From positions 24,441-88,440 of the forward strand of contig CAKSLF010000007.1 of the NCBI GenBank assembly GCA_934466455.1: a stretch of DNA of 64,000 nucleotides. Reading direction: 5' to 3'. This DNA comes from an uncultured Oscillospiraceae bacterium. Lineage in GTDB: Bacteria; Bacillota; Clostridia; Oscillospirales; Ruminococcaceae. Under the pieces are notes generated by a model. It was not told where the DNA came from, searched no databases, and was given only the letters and a program-made list of their open reading frames with translations. The translations under genes and the position numbers were made by a program. Below, piece by piece: positions 1-8,425 of this stretch (position 1 is the stretch's first letter; the number at the start of each line of letters is the position of its first letter).

Positions 1-120
1 GTCTGCGAGAGAGCGGGGAAGATAACCGATGTTGATATAGACGAAGCACTTTCTATGAAAAAAGGGCTTGATGAGGACGAATACGCCGTTCTGGAAGCCG
101 CTATGGGAATTGATGAATAA
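1..120 (+). CDS. C-terminal end of a probable 6-phosphofructokinase (partial)
   Basis: An open frame enters from the left edge and runs 39 codons to TAA at 118-120. The visible tail has the pattern K-I-x5-D-I-x-E-A-L-S-M-K-K-x-L-D followed by a hydrophobic end. From memory this resembles the last forty residues of ATP-dependent 6-phosphofructokinases of Firmicutes, where a conserved DI-x-EAL segment precedes the C-terminus. That would make it the committed step of glycolysis in the cytoplasm. No catalytic motif lies in the window, so the family call is tentative. The next gene begins 81 bases downstream on the same strand, with no clear terminator between them. Confidence 0.45.
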   Translation, partial: VCERAGKITDVDIDEALSMKKGLDEDEYAVLEAAMGIDE

Positions 121-201
121 AATCCTGCAAAAGCTATTGTAACGAAAAAAGAAAAGTGGTAAAATAAAAAACCATGCGCAGAAAACGGAGGGAAAACAGT
201 C

Positions 202-825
202 TTGCCCCGGATATATTATTGCACAGCAGAGGAAATTGAACCGATATACGACGCTGCGGCGGAGCTTGTTACGGCAAAACGCCGAAAAAAGGCGGAAAGG
301 CTCTTAAAAAAAGAGGATAGGCTGCTTTCTGCGGGGGCAAGCCTTATGCTCCGTTCGGTGCTCAAAATAAACTCCGACGAAGGAATGCTTTATAATGAGC
401 ACGGAAAGCCGTATCTTGAGCACGGACCCTGCTTCAGCATTTCACACAGCGGCAATACCGCCGTGCTCGCCGTATCGGAAAATGAAATCGGAGCGGACAT
501 AGAAAAGCTGCGAACACCGGATATAAGGATTGCAAAACGCTCTTTTTCCGAAGAAGAAGCGGAGCTTGCGATGCTGTCGCCGGAAAACTTTACACGCCTT
601 TGGACAAGAAAGGAAGCCGTGCTCAAGCTGCTCGGAGCCGGTTTTTCCGTTTCTCCGAAAAATATTGACCTCGGATTAGAGAAAAAGAAATATGAGCTTT
701 TCGGAATAAAATTCGGCTTTTTTGAAACCGAGATTGAGCAAATGCCGTTTTCCGCAGCCTTTTGCGGGGAAGATTCGGAATTTATGGTAGAACAGCTTTC
801 AAAAGAAGAACTGCTGAAAATATGA
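202..825 (+). CDS. 4'-phosphopantetheinyl transferase, Sfp type
   Basis: Transfers the phosphopantetheine arm of coenzyme A to a serine of carrier proteins of fatty acid, polyketide or nonribosomal peptide synthesis. The 207-residue product has the superfamily hallmarks in order: an ISHSG segment near residue 80, the metal-binding G-A-D-I-E at about 97-101, and the W-T-R-K-E-A signature at 134-139 followed by KLLGAG. Length fits the one-chain Sfp type rather than the short AcpS type. The start is TTG at 202, chosen because CGGAGGG lies nine bases upstream. No synthase or carrier gene is nearby, so the client protein is unknown. It is followed closely by the methyltransferase at 836. Confidence 0.85.
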   Translation: MPRIYYCTAEEIEPIYDAAAELVTAKRRKKAERLLKKEDRLLSAGASLMLRSVLKINSDEGMLYNEHGKPYLEHGPCFSISHSGNTAVLAVSENEIGADIEKLRTPDIRIAKRSFSEEEAELAMLSPENFTRLWTRKEAVLKLLGAGFSVSPKNIDLGLEKKKYELFGIKFGFFETEIEQMPFSAAFCGEDSEFMVEQLSKEELLKI

Positions 826-835
826 GAGGATAAAA

Positions 836-2062
836 ATGAAAAAGGAACGCAATTTTCCTACGGTGACCGTCACAAAAAAAGGCGAAGCATGGGTTGACGG
901 CGGACACCCTTGGATATACGATGCGGAGATTATCTCTGCGCCGGAGGAATATGAAAACGGAAGCCTTGTGGACGCCGTTACCGAAAAAGGCAAATATTTA
1001 GGAACGGGATTTATCAGCAAGCAAAGTAAAATCCGTGTTCGCCTGCTTTCCCGCAATGCAAACGATAAGTTCGACAGCGACTTTTTTCGCCGCCGCATAA
1101 AATATGCATGGGATTATCGAAAAACCGTTATGGGCGAGGATATTGAGTGCTGCCGTGTGATTTTCGGCGAGGCGGACGGCTTTCCCGGTCTTACGGTAGA
1201 CCGCTTTGGCGAGGTGCTTGTAACCCAATCCCTTTCGGTGGGTATTGAAAGGTATAAGGACATAATTTTTCCGCTGCTTTACGAGGTGCTTACCGCCGAC
1301 GGGCAGAAAATCAGCGGAATTTATGAGCGCAACGATGTTGCTATAAGAACCCTCGAGGGGCTTTCCGAAAATAAAAGCTGGTATGACCTTGCGGGCGTTC
1401 CGCATCCGGAAAGCACCGAAACGGAGATTATCGAAAACGGAATAAAGTATTCCGTGGATTTTGAAAACGGGCAGAAAACAGGCTTTTTCCTCGACCAAAA
1501 GTATAACCGCCTTGCCGTTTCAAAGATAGCAAAGGGAAAGCGTGTTTTGGATTGCTTTACCCATACGGGGTCCTTTGCACTTAATGCGGCAAAGGGCGGA
1601 GCAAAGCAGGTCTGTGCAGTGGATATTTCGGAATCTGCCATAGAAATGGCAAAGCGGAATGCCGCCGCAAACAGCCTCTCCGAAAAAATGACATTCCGGG
1701 TCGAGGATGTGTTCGACCTCTTTCCAAAGCTTGAGGAGGAACACGAAAAGTTTGATTTTATTATTCTTGATCCTCCGGCATTTACAAAGTCAAGAAAAAC
1801 CGTCGAGAGCGCATCTAAGGGATATAAGGAGATAAACCTTCGTGCAATGAAGGCTCTTCCGAGGGGCGGCTATCTTGCAACCTGTTCCTGTTCGCATTTT
1901 ATGACGGAGGAGCTTTTTGTAAAGATGCTGCGCTCTGCGGCAAAGGACGCCTGCGTGGAGCTTCGCCAGATAGAAGCCCGCCGTCAATCTCCGGATCACC
2001 CGATTCTTTGGAATGTGCCGGAAACGGATTATCTTAAATTTTATATCTTCCAGGTAATATGA
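836..2062 (+). CDS. Class I SAM-dependent rRNA (cytosine-C5) methyltransferase, RlmI-like
   Basis: Probable 23S rRNA m5C methyltransferase of the RlmI/RlmK family, 408 residues. The first 75 or so residues, containing W-V-D-G-G-H-P-W-I-Y, form the PUA RNA-binding domain. A Rossmann methyltransferase domain follows, with L-D-C-F-T-H-T-G-S near residue 238 (SAM binding, motif I) and D-P-P-A-F at 312 (motif IV). A C-S-C-S-H-F segment supplies the cysteine expected of m5C enzymes. Start ATG at 836 follows GAGAGG. The stop overlaps the next start in ATGA, so translation is probably coupled to the YitT gene. Confidence 0.88.
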   Translation: MKKERNFPTVTVTKKGEAWVDGGHPWIYDAEIISAPEEYENGSLVDAVTEKGKYLGTGFISKQSKIRVRLLSRNANDKFDSDFFRRRIKYAWDYRKTVMGEDIECCRVIFGEADGFPGLTVDRFGEVLVTQSLSVGIERYKDIIFPLLYEVLTADGQKISGIYERNDVAIRTLEGLSENKSWYDLAGVPHPESTETEIIENGIKYSVDFENGQKTGFFLDQKYNRLAVSKIAKGKRVLDCFTHTGSFALNAAKGGAKQVCAVDISESAIEMAKRNAAANSLSEKMTFRVEDVFDLFPKLEEEHEKFDFIILDPPAFTKSRKTVESASKGYKEINLRAMKALPRGGYLATCSCSHFMTEELFVKMLRSAAKDACVELRQIEARRQSPDHPILWNVPETDYLKFYIFQVI

Positions 2063-2943
2063 GGAAAAAGAAAATGAAGTTCAAAAAAATCACAAAACAG
2101 CAGGTCACGGATTTTTTGCTGCTTACTCTTGCTTCTGAGCTTATCGCCGTGGGAACATGGCTGTTCAAGTACCCAAACAACTTTACCTTTGGCGGAGTTA
2201 CGGGTCTTTCCATAGTTCTGAGCAAAGCAATACCATTTGAAGTAGCCCCAAGTACCATAAACCTTGTTATAAATGCAATACTTATGATTCTCGGAATTGC
2301 GGTGCTCGGAAAAGAATTTGCCGGAAAAACAATGTATGTAACCGTTCTTTCCACGGTTAGCATTTCCTTATTGGATAAGCTTGCTTTTATAACGGAGCCG
2401 CTTACAAATCAGCCCATGCTGGAGTTTGTTTTTGCGGTGGGCGTACCGGGGGTTGCCTCTGCGATTCTCTTTAATATGGACGCATCAAGCGGCGGCACGG
2501 ATATAATTGCGATGATACTTAAAAAGTATACAACATTGGAAATCGGTACGGCAATTTTTGCGGCGGATTTGTTTATTGCCGCAAGCGCATTTTTTGCTTT
2601 CGATTTTCAAACAGGTCTTTTCTCCATTTTGGGGCTTTTTGCAAAGACGCTTGTTATCGACAGCGCAATCGAAAACTTCAATCTTTGCAAATACTTTACC
2701 GTAATTACGGTAAACCCAAAGCCGATATGCGATTTTATACACCATGAGCTTGACCGAAGCGCAACAATTTATAAGGCGGAGGGAGCATACTCCCATACGG
2801 AAAGAAGCGTTATCCTTACGGTTATGAAAAGAAGCCAGGCGGTACGCCTTCGCCGCTTTGTAAGAGATATTGACCCCCATGCATTTATCATGATTACAAA
2901 CAGCAGCGAGATTATCGGCAAGGGCTTCCGGGGATTTAACTGA
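2059..2943 (+). CDS. YitT family membrane protein (DUF161 + DUF2179)
   Basis: A 294-residue integral membrane protein. About five or six hydrophobic segments fill residues 15-205, including glycine-rich stretches such as F-G-G-V-T-G-L and a D-A-S-S-G-G-T-D-I loop typical of YitT proteins. The last 80 residues form the soluble DUF2179 domain, which begins around the segment with the CDFI motif and ends in IIGKGF. The cellular role of the family is not established. The start overlaps the previous stop by four bases. An alternative ATG lies at 2074. A strong terminator follows directly. Confidence 0.8.
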   Translation: MRKKKMKFKKITKQQVTDFLLLTLASELIAVGTWLFKYPNNFTFGGVTGLSIVLSKAIPFEVAPSTINLVINAILMILGIAVLGKEFAGKTMYVTVLSTVSISLLDKLAFITEPLTNQPMLEFVFAVGVPGVASAILFNMDASSGGTDIIAMILKKYTTLEIGTAIFAADLFIAASAFFAFDFQTGLFSILGLFAKTLVIDSAIENFNLCKYFTVITVNPKPICDFIHHELDRSATIYKAEGAYSHTERSVILTVMKRSQAVRLRRFVRDIDPHAFIMITNSSEIIGKGFRGFN

Positions 2944-2953
2944 ATATACGAGG

Positions 2954-2986
2954 AAAGGTCTGCGGCATTGCCGCAGACCTTTTTTT
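2954..2986 (+). terminator. Intrinsic terminator after the YitT gene
   Basis: A 13-bp perfect inverted repeat (2954-2966 and 2970-2982) with an ATT loop is followed by a T run. It ends the transcription unit that starts left of the window and sits between convergent genes. The opposite strand has a shorter T run, so it may also act on mazF. Confidence 0.9.
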
Positions 2987-2996
2987 GTGGGGTTAA

Positions 2997-3353
2997 TCAG
3001 CCGTTTTGCCCGCCAAGACCAAAGCTTATGGAAAGAGCCTCGTCAATTTTACCCATGGAACCGTCGTCAAGCCGCCCCATGTGCTCTTTAAGCCGCTGTT
3101 TATCAATTGTGCGTATCTGTTCAAGCAGCACTATGGAATCCTTTGCAAGACCGCAGCTTTGGGAAGAAACCTCAATATGAGTAGGAAGCTTTGTTTTTTC
3201 TTTTTGGCTTGTTATTGCTGCGGCTATAACCGTTGGGCTGAATTTATTGCCAACATCGTTTTGCACTATAAGAACGGGGCGAATTCCGCCCTGTTCGGAG
3301 CCGACAACCGGACTTAGGTCGGCGTAAAATATATCTCCTCTTTTTACGGTCAT
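2997..3353 (-). CDS. MazF/PemK-family endoribonuclease toxin (EndoA-like), no visible antitoxin
   Basis: Predicted sequence-specific mRNA interferase of 118 residues, close to B. subtilis EndoA in length. The N-terminus K-R-G-D-I-F-Y-A-D-L-S-P-V-V-G-S-E-Q-G-G is the classic MazF opening, with R-P-V-L-I-V-Q-N-D next; the arginine and the later threonine/serine of T-S-Q-K are the expected active-site region. The frame opens further upstream to 3440, but ATG at 3353 is preferred because GGAG lies ten bases before it and family homology starts there. The 179 bases between this start and the divergent miaB cannot hold a usual 80-90 codon antitoxin gene. Confidence 0.85.
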   Translation of the reverse strand: MTVKRGDIFYADLSPVVGSEQGGIRPVLIVQNDVGNKFSPTVIAAAITSQKEKTKLPTHIEVSSQSCGLAKDSIVLLEQIRTIDKQRLKEHMGRLDDGSMGKIDEALSISFGLGGQNG

Positions 3354-3532
3354 TATTCTCACGCTCCGTATTTTTGATACAGAGATATTATTGCCGCGAA
3401 AATGCTTTGCTAAACATATCGCACTATATACTATTGCCAAAATCGCCCCTTCGTGATAATATATTATGTGTGAAAGCGCACTCGCAAAAAACGGGTGGTT
3501 TTTGCTTTATTTTAATCGTAAAGGAATTTTCC

Positions 3533-4915
3533 ATGTCAGAGTTTGATTACACCCTTGCGGTCAAAGAGATGCTTGCAGAGCGTCCCGGACCGCACAATGC
3601 CTATGTTCACACATACGGCTGCCAACAGAATTTTTCCGACGGGGAAAAGCTTGAGGGAATACTGGAGCAAATGGGTTACACAATAACCCACACCTCGGAG
3701 GGAGCGGAATTTGTAATATTCAACACCTGCGCAATCAGAGAAAACGCCGAGCAGCGTGTTTTCGGGAATGTGGGTATTCTAAAAAAGGCTCATAACGAAA
3801 ACCCGGATATGATAATTGCCGTATGCGGCTGTATGGTTCAGCAGGAGCATATTGCAAAAAAATTTCGCCAAAGCTATCCCTTTGTTGATATAGTTTTCGG
3901 AACCCATGCCGCACCCCGCCTTCCGGAGCTTGTCTATAAGTACCTCACAAAGAAAAAACGCCTCTTTGATATTGGAGAGGGCGAAGGCTGTATGGCGGAA
4001 TATCTTCCGGTTCATCGGGACGGCTTGCTAAAGGCAAATTTGCCGATTATGCACGGCTGCGATAATTTTTGCACATACTGCGTCGTTCCTCTTGTAAGGG
4101 GAAGAGAAAAAAGCCGCCTTCCGGAAAATATAATTGCTGAAGCAAAGGAGATTGTTGCGGCGGGATATAAGGAGATAACCCTTCTTGGGCAAAATGTAAA
4201 CTCCTACGGCAAAGGTTTGGATAACCCAATAAGCTTTGCGCAGCTTCTTCGTATGGTAAACGATATTCCCGGAGATTTTAGGATAAAGTTTATGACCTCA
4301 CACCCAAAGGACTGTACAAGGGAGCTTCTTGAAGCAATCCGGGATTGCGAAAAGGTTTGCAACTATATTCATCTTCCGGTTCAAAGCGGTTCGGACGATG
4401 TCCTTCGCCGCATGAACCGCCGCTATACCGCCGAGCATTATATGGAGCTTCTTGATATGGCAAGGGAAATCGTACCCGGAATTACAGTCACAAGCGACCT
4501 GATAGTCGGCTTTCCGGGAGAAACGGAGGAAGACTTTGAGGCAACCATGGAGCTTTCAAAAAGAGCCCGCTGGCTTATGACATACAGCTTCATCTATTCA
4601 AAAAGAGAGGGAACAAGAGCCGCCGTAATGGAAAATCAGATTCCGCCGGAGGTTTCTTCAAACCGTTTTCAAAGGCTTCTCGACCTGCAAACGGAGATAA
4701 GCCACGAAATAAATGCCTCATATGTGGGCAAAACAACAACGGTGCTGTTTGACGATGAATGTGACGCCGGCGAGGGATATATAAGCGGCAGAAGCTTTGA
4801 AAACCTTGTTGTTCGTGTTCCGAGAGAACAGGCACCCGCCGGCTTTGCAAGGGTTTATTTGAAAGAATCCCTCGGCTGGGCACTTGACGGAGAAATTATT
4901 AAAACGGAGGAATAA
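3533..4915 (+). CDS. miaB: tRNA-2-methylthio-N6-dimethylallyladenosine synthase (MiaB)
   Basis: Radical-SAM methylthiotransferase that converts i6A37 to ms2i6A37 in tRNAs reading UNN codons. The 460-residue protein has the N-terminal UPF0004 domain with cluster cysteines near 30, 66 and 98-100. The radical-SAM cysteines are C176-x3-C180-x2-C183 in the segment GCDNFCTYC. A C-terminal TRAM domain follows, within roughly the last 65 residues. The frame is open from 3374, but ATG at 3533 with AAGGA eight bases upstream matches family length. It is followed three bases after its stop by the YlbF-like gene, the same order as miaB-ricA (ymcB-ymcA) in Bacillus subtilis. Confidence 0.95.
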   Translation: MSEFDYTLAVKEMLAERPGPHNAYVHTYGCQQNFSDGEKLEGILEQMGYTITHTSEGAEFVIFNTCAIRENAEQRVFGNVGILKKAHNENPDMIIAVCGCMVQQEHIAKKFRQSYPFVDIVFGTHAAPRLPELVYKYLTKKKRLFDIGEGEGCMAEYLPVHRDGLLKANLPIMHGCDNFCTYCVVPLVRGREKSRLPENIIAEAKEIVAAGYKEITLLGQNVNSYGKGLDNPISFAQLLRMVNDIPGDFRIKFMTSHPKDCTRELLEAIRDCEKVCNYIHLPVQSGSDDVLRRMNRRYTAEHYMELLDMAREIVPGITVTSDLIVGFPGETEEDFEATMELSKRARWLMTYSFIYSKREGTRAAVMENQIPPEVSSNRFQRLLDLQTEISHEINASYVGKTTTVLFDDECDAGEGYISGRSFENLVVRVPREQAPAGFARVYLKESLGWALDGEIIKTEE

Positions 4916-4918
4916 AAA

Positions 4919-5332
4919 ATGGATATTATCGAGATGACAAGAGAGCTTGCAAAAAAACTTCAGCAGGAGGATGCATATATCCTTCTTAATACCACCCAAA
5001 AAGCGGTTGAGGATGACGATGCGCTTCAGGAAGCGATCGCAGACTTTAATATGAAAAGATACGAGCTTACCCAGGAGGTCACCAAAAAGGACAGAGATGA
5101 CGCAAAGGTTGACGAGCTTGACAAAACCGTTCGCGAGATGTATGACGAAATAACCAACAACGAAAAAATGGTAGCGTATAACAATGCTCAGGACGAGTTT
5201 AACGATATGTTTGAATATGTTCTGCATATTCTTCAAATGGCGGCAACAGGCGACGACCCCGATTCCATAGAAAAGCCCGAACAGGGCGGCGGCTGCTCCG
5301 GCGATTGCAGCTCCTGCGGCGGCTGCGGCTGA
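4919..5332 (+). CDS. YlbF/YmcA (RicA/RicF) family regulator with cysteine-rich tail
   Basis: A 137-residue protein that is largely helical through residue 110, with the YlbF-family pattern of alternating charged and hydrophobic positions. The C-terminus, residues about 124-137, is C-S-G-D-C-S-S-C-G-G-C-G. In Bacillus the YlbF, YmcA and YaaT proteins form the Ric complex, which carries [4Fe-4S] clusters and affects RNase Y-dependent mRNA processing and sporulation. This tail offers four cysteines for such a cluster. That assignment is inference, but the miaB neighbour is conserved. Start ATG at 4919 follows ACGGAGG, which lies inside the last codons of miaB. Confidence 0.8.
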   Translation: MDIIEMTRELAKKLQQEDAYILLNTTQKAVEDDDALQEAIADFNMKRYELTQEVTKKDRDDAKVDELDKTVREMYDEITNNEKMVAYNNAQDEFNDMFEYVLHILQMAATGDDPDSIEKPEQGGGCSGDCSSCGGCG

Positions 5333-5351
5333 TTTTTTGGAGGTGACAGCA

Positions 5352-6002
5352 ATGGAAAAACAAGAAGTAGCAAAAATGCTTGACCACACTCTGCTAAAGG
5401 CGGACGCCACTCATGAGCAGCTCCGTGCGGTCTGCAACGAAGCAAAGCAATACGGCGTTGCAGCCGTTTGCGTAAATTCTCTTAACGCATATTTCGTCCA
5501 TAAGGAGCTTAAAGGCAGCGGAATAAAAACCTGCGTTGTCGTAGGTTTTCCTCTTGGTGCAACCGCTTCTGCGGCAAAGGCTTTTGAGGCCGCCTGCGCA
5601 ATCGAGGACGGTGCAGAGGAAATTGATATGGTAATAGACATTGCCTCCGCAAAAGTTGGCGATTGGCGCAGGGTGGAGGACGACATCGCAACCGTGCTTG
5701 ACGCCTGCGACGGAAGAGCGTTGCTCAAGGTTATTATTGAATGCTGCCTGCTTACCGATGAAGAAAAGGTGCAGGCTTGCCTTGCGGCAAAAAGAGCGGG
5801 CGCACAGTTTGTAAAAACCTCAACCGGCTTTTCTACCGGCGGCGCAACCGTTGCCGATGTAAAGCTTATGCGGGAAACCGTTGGTCCGGATATGGGCGTA
5901 AAGGCAGCCGGCGGCGTTCGTGATTTTGCAACCGCCTGCGCAATGATTGAGGCGGGGGCAAACCGTATAGGAACCTCAAGCGCAGCAAAAATTCTCGACT
6001 GA
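5352..6002 (+). CDS. deoC: Deoxyribose-phosphate aldolase
   Basis: Cleaves 2-deoxyribose-5-phosphate to glyceraldehyde-3-phosphate and acetaldehyde, the last step of deoxynucleoside catabolism. The 216-residue TIM barrel shows L-D-H-T-L-L-K at the N-terminus, V-V-G-F-P-L-G-A in the first third, the Schiff-base lysine in F-V-K-T-S-T-G-F-S (about residue 153), and the second conserved lysine in G-V-K-A-A-G-G-V-R. Start: ATG at 5352, seven bases after GGAGGTG at 5339-5345. An upstream in-frame TTG at 5337 lies before the ribosome site. The nucleoside phosphorylases that would feed it lie about 27 kb downstream. Confidence 0.95.
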   Translation: MEKQEVAKMLDHTLLKADATHEQLRAVCNEAKQYGVAAVCVNSLNAYFVHKELKGSGIKTCVVVGFPLGATASAAKAFEAACAIEDGAEEIDMVIDIASAKVGDWRRVEDDIATVLDACDGRALLKVIIECCLLTDEEKVQACLAAKRAGAQFVKTSTGFSTGGATVADVKLMRETVGPDMGVKAAGGVRDFATACAMIEAGANRIGTSSAAKILD

Positions 6003-6023
6003 TAATTTATATAGAGGTATAAA

Positions 6024-6668
6024 ATGGGAATATTATTTTTAATTATTTTTATTGTTTCCACCGCTGTTCACCTCTATGCTTCTTCAAAAAAGGACCAGAA
6101 GCTCAGAAATATAACAAAGCCGTTTATTTTGCTTTCGCTTCTTGGCTTTTATGTGTTTTCGGCTTCGGAAATCAGAATACAGATAGTTTTGGCTCTGATT
6201 TTCAGTTGGCTTGGCGATGTACTGCTTATGCCGAAGGGAAACAAATGGTTTTCTGCCGGCGGAGTAGCCTTTATGATAAGCCATTTGTTCTTTGTGCTTG
6301 GATATAATGAGGACATTGTCTTTTCCGCAATACCCGTTTGGTGTATCGTGTTTTTTGCCGCCGCTTTTGTCATTGCGGTAAGCATAATATTTTCAAAGCT
6401 TAAAGAACACCTGCCGAAGGCACTCTTCTATCCGATGTTTTTCTACCTTTTAGTAAACGGAACCATGAATTGCTTTGCAATTTTCAGGCTTCTCAGCAAT
6501 CCCTGCCCCGCAACAATAATCACCTGCATAGGTGCCGTGCTGTTCTTTATTTCGGATACATCGCTTTTCTTTGTGCGGTTCAAAAAGAACAGCAGGCTGA
6601 AAACCCATTTTATCGTTATGCTGACTTATTCCATAGGCGAAATTTTAATAATCTGCGGTTTGCTGTAA
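6024..6668 (+). CDS. Lysoplasmalogenase (YhhN/TMEM86 family)
   Basis: Integral membrane protein of 214 residues with about seven to eight hydrophobic segments. The conserved W-L-G-D-V-L-L-M motif lies near residue 64-71, and further acidic and polar residues fall in membrane segments (I-S-D-T-S-L-F-F). Members of the family hydrolyse the vinyl-ether bond of lysoplasmalogens. That fits an anaerobe, since clostridia make plasmalogens, but the bacterial substrate is not proven by sequence. It starts 21 bases after deoC behind AGAGGT and is followed after 16 bases by the lipid-kinase-like gene, suggesting a shared lipid-related transcription unit. Confidence 0.8.
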   Translation: MGILFLIIFIVSTAVHLYASSKKDQKLRNITKPFILLSLLGFYVFSASEIRIQIVLALIFSWLGDVLLMPKGNKWFSAGGVAFMISHLFFVLGYNEDIVFSAIPVWCIVFFAAAFVIAVSIIFSKLKEHLPKALFYPMFFYLLVNGTMNCFAIFRLLSNPCPATIITCIGAVLFFISDTSLFFVRFKKNSRLKTHFIVMLTYSIGEILIICGLL

Positions 6669-6684
6669 TATCGGAGGGATAAAA

Positions 6685-7497
6685 ATGAAGTACTACCTTT
6701 ACAATTCAAAATCCAACAACGGAATCCGGCCGGAAATAGGCGGCTCAATAGAGCTTATTGATGCGGTCGGTATTGATTATCCCGCTTTCCTCGCCGGGCT
6801 TGCCGAGGAGGACGAGGTCGTGCTTATCGGCGGCGACGGAACGCTGAACTATTTTGTAAACCATACAAAAGACTGCGACATAAAGAATAACATTTATCTT
6901 TTGGGCAGCGGAACGGGCAACGACTTTTTTACCGACATCGGTAAAAAAGCCGGGGAAGAGGTAAGGGTAAACGAGTACATCAAAAATTTGCCTACCGTAA
7001 GAGTAAACGGTTTGGAACAGTTCTTTATAAATAATATGGGCTTTGGTATCGACGGCTATTGCTGCGAGGTTGCCGATAAAATTAAGGAAAAGACACCTAA
7101 TAAGAAAATAAACTATACCGCAATAGCGATAAAGGGTCTTCTTTTCTTCTTTAAGCCTTGTCACGCAACCGTTGAGGTTGACGGAAACACCTTTGAATAC
7201 GACAATGTTTGGATTGCGCCTACGATGAAAGGACGCTTTTACGGCGGCGGTATGATGATGGCTCCAAGACAGGACAGAAATTCCGATAAGGTCACCGTTG
7301 TTGTATATATGAGCAAATCAAAAATAAAAGCATTAAAGGAGTTTCCGTCGATTTTTAAGGGCGAGCATATAAACAAAACGGATATGGTAAAGGTACATAC
7401 GGGAAATCATATTCATGTAAAATTTTCCCGCCCGTGCTCCGCACAGATTGACGGAGAAACCGTGCTTAATGTAAGCGAATATTTTGTTGACCTTTGA
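6685..7497 (+). CDS. Diacylglycerol kinase / lipid kinase family protein (DAGK catalytic domain)
   Basis: A 270-residue protein of the YegS/DgkB lipid-kinase superfamily, which phosphorylates diacylglycerol or a related lipid using ATP. Visible motifs are the nucleotide-binding G-G-D-G-T-L-N near residue 50-56 and L-L-G-S-G-T-G-N-D-F about 25 residues later. A glycine-rich M-K-G-R-F-Y-G-G-G-M-M-M segment lies in the second half. N-terminal sequence is slightly shorter than in DgkB. The gene begins behind GGAGGG and is last in its operon, followed by a bidirectional terminator. Substrate cannot be read from sequence. Confidence 0.82.
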   Translation: MKYYLYNSKSNNGIRPEIGGSIELIDAVGIDYPAFLAGLAEEDEVVLIGGDGTLNYFVNHTKDCDIKNNIYLLGSGTGNDFFTDIGKKAGEEVRVNEYIKNLPTVRVNGLEQFFINNMGFGIDGYCCEVADKIKEKTPNKKINYTAIAIKGLLFFFKPCHATVEVDGNTFEYDNVWIAPTMKGRFYGGGMMMAPRQDRNSDKVTVVVYMSKSKIKALKEFPSIFKGEHINKTDMVKVHTGNHIHVKFSRPCSAQIDGETVLNVSEYFVDL

Positions 7498-7506
7498 GAT
7501 AATGTA

Positions 7507-7538
7507 AAAAAACCTGTGCCGAAAGGCACAGGTTTTTT
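7507..7538. terminator. Bidirectional intrinsic terminator
   Basis: A 14-bp perfect inverted repeat (7507-7520 and 7525-7538) with a GAAA tetraloop. A and T runs on both flanks let it stop the lipid-kinase unit from the left and the alarmone synthetase from the right. Confidence 0.93.
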
Positions 7539-7553
7539 TATGTGTTGTTTTGG

Positions 7554-8279
7554 TTAATCGGGGCTGCTTTCTATACCGTACTGATCAAGAGAAGCACGCA
7601 AAACCTTGCGCAGAGATTCCATTCTTCCGTCAAGCTCTGCGCTCATCTCCGCACATTCGTGCAGTTCTCTAAGCATATCATCGGTTATTGCAAAATTCTT
7701 TTTGTACCTAAGCTGATGCTCAAGGCTTGCCCAAAAATCCATCGCAAGGGTGCGAAGCTGAATTTCCACCTTTATCATACGCTTTTCGTGAGCAAGAAAA
7801 ATCGGTACGGAAACAATAAGATGCAGACTTCTGTATCCGTTTTTCTTTGGATTTTTAATGTAATCCTTTTTTGAGATAAGGGTAACATCGTCCTGCTTCA
7901 AAAAGGCGTCCGCAAGAATATAAACATCGTTTATAAACGAGCATATAACCCGAACTCCGGCAATATCGTGAATATTTTTTCGGATACTGTCGATTGACAT
8001 ATCAAAGCCGTAGCGTTCAAGTTTTGTTCGGATACTTGTGGGGCTTTTTAGGCGGGTTTTTACCATTTCTATGGGGTTGCGGTCGTATTGAAGAGAAAAT
8101 TCCTCGCTTAAAACATTAAATTTTGTTTCAACCTCCATGATAGCACAGCGGTAATACGCCATCATCTCCGCATATTCGTGCGCTTTTTGCCGAACGACCT
8201 CAACGGCTGTTCTGTCGGAAAAAATTTCCCGAATATCGTTTTTTATTTCTTCTTCGTTTTTAATAAGTTCGCCTGCCAT
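7554..8279 (-). CDS. Small alarmone synthetase, (p)ppGpp synthetase of RelQ/RelP type
   Basis: Stand-alone GTP pyrophosphokinase of 241 residues that makes (p)ppGpp from ATP and GDP/GTP. It lacks the hydrolase and regulatory domains of long RSH proteins. Diagnostic segments are I-H-D-I-A-G-V-R-V-I-C-S-F, the substrate-binding K-N-P-K-K-N-G-Y-R-S-L-H, and V-E-I-Q-L-R-T-L-A-M-D-F-W-A-S-L-E-H. All synthetase residues I can place are present. Charged helices flank the core. It is monocistronic, with about 215 non-coding bases between its start and the divergent blaI-like gene. RelQ and RelP cannot be separated safely by eye. Confidence 0.9.
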   Translation of the reverse strand: MAGELIKNEEEIKNDIREIFSDRTAVEVVRQKAHEYAEMMAYYRCAIMEVETKFNVLSEEFSLQYDRNPIEMVKTRLKSPTSIRTKLERYGFDMSIDSIRKNIHDIAGVRVICSFINDVYILADAFLKQDDVTLISKKDYIKNPKKNGYRSLHLIVSVPIFLAHEKRMIKVEIQLRTLAMDFWASLEHQLRYKKNFAITDDMLRELHECAEMSAELDGRMESLRKVLRASLDQYGIESSPD

Positions 8280-8425
8280 GAAAAATCCTTTCTGAAAAAA
8301 GTATTTCGCAAAGGGGTTTTACATTTACATTAGTTTTATTTTATCATATAGTTGTGAATTTTTCTACCGCAAAAGTATACAAAAAAAGAGATTCATTTTC
8401 TACACATAATTTTTGAAAAATAGTA

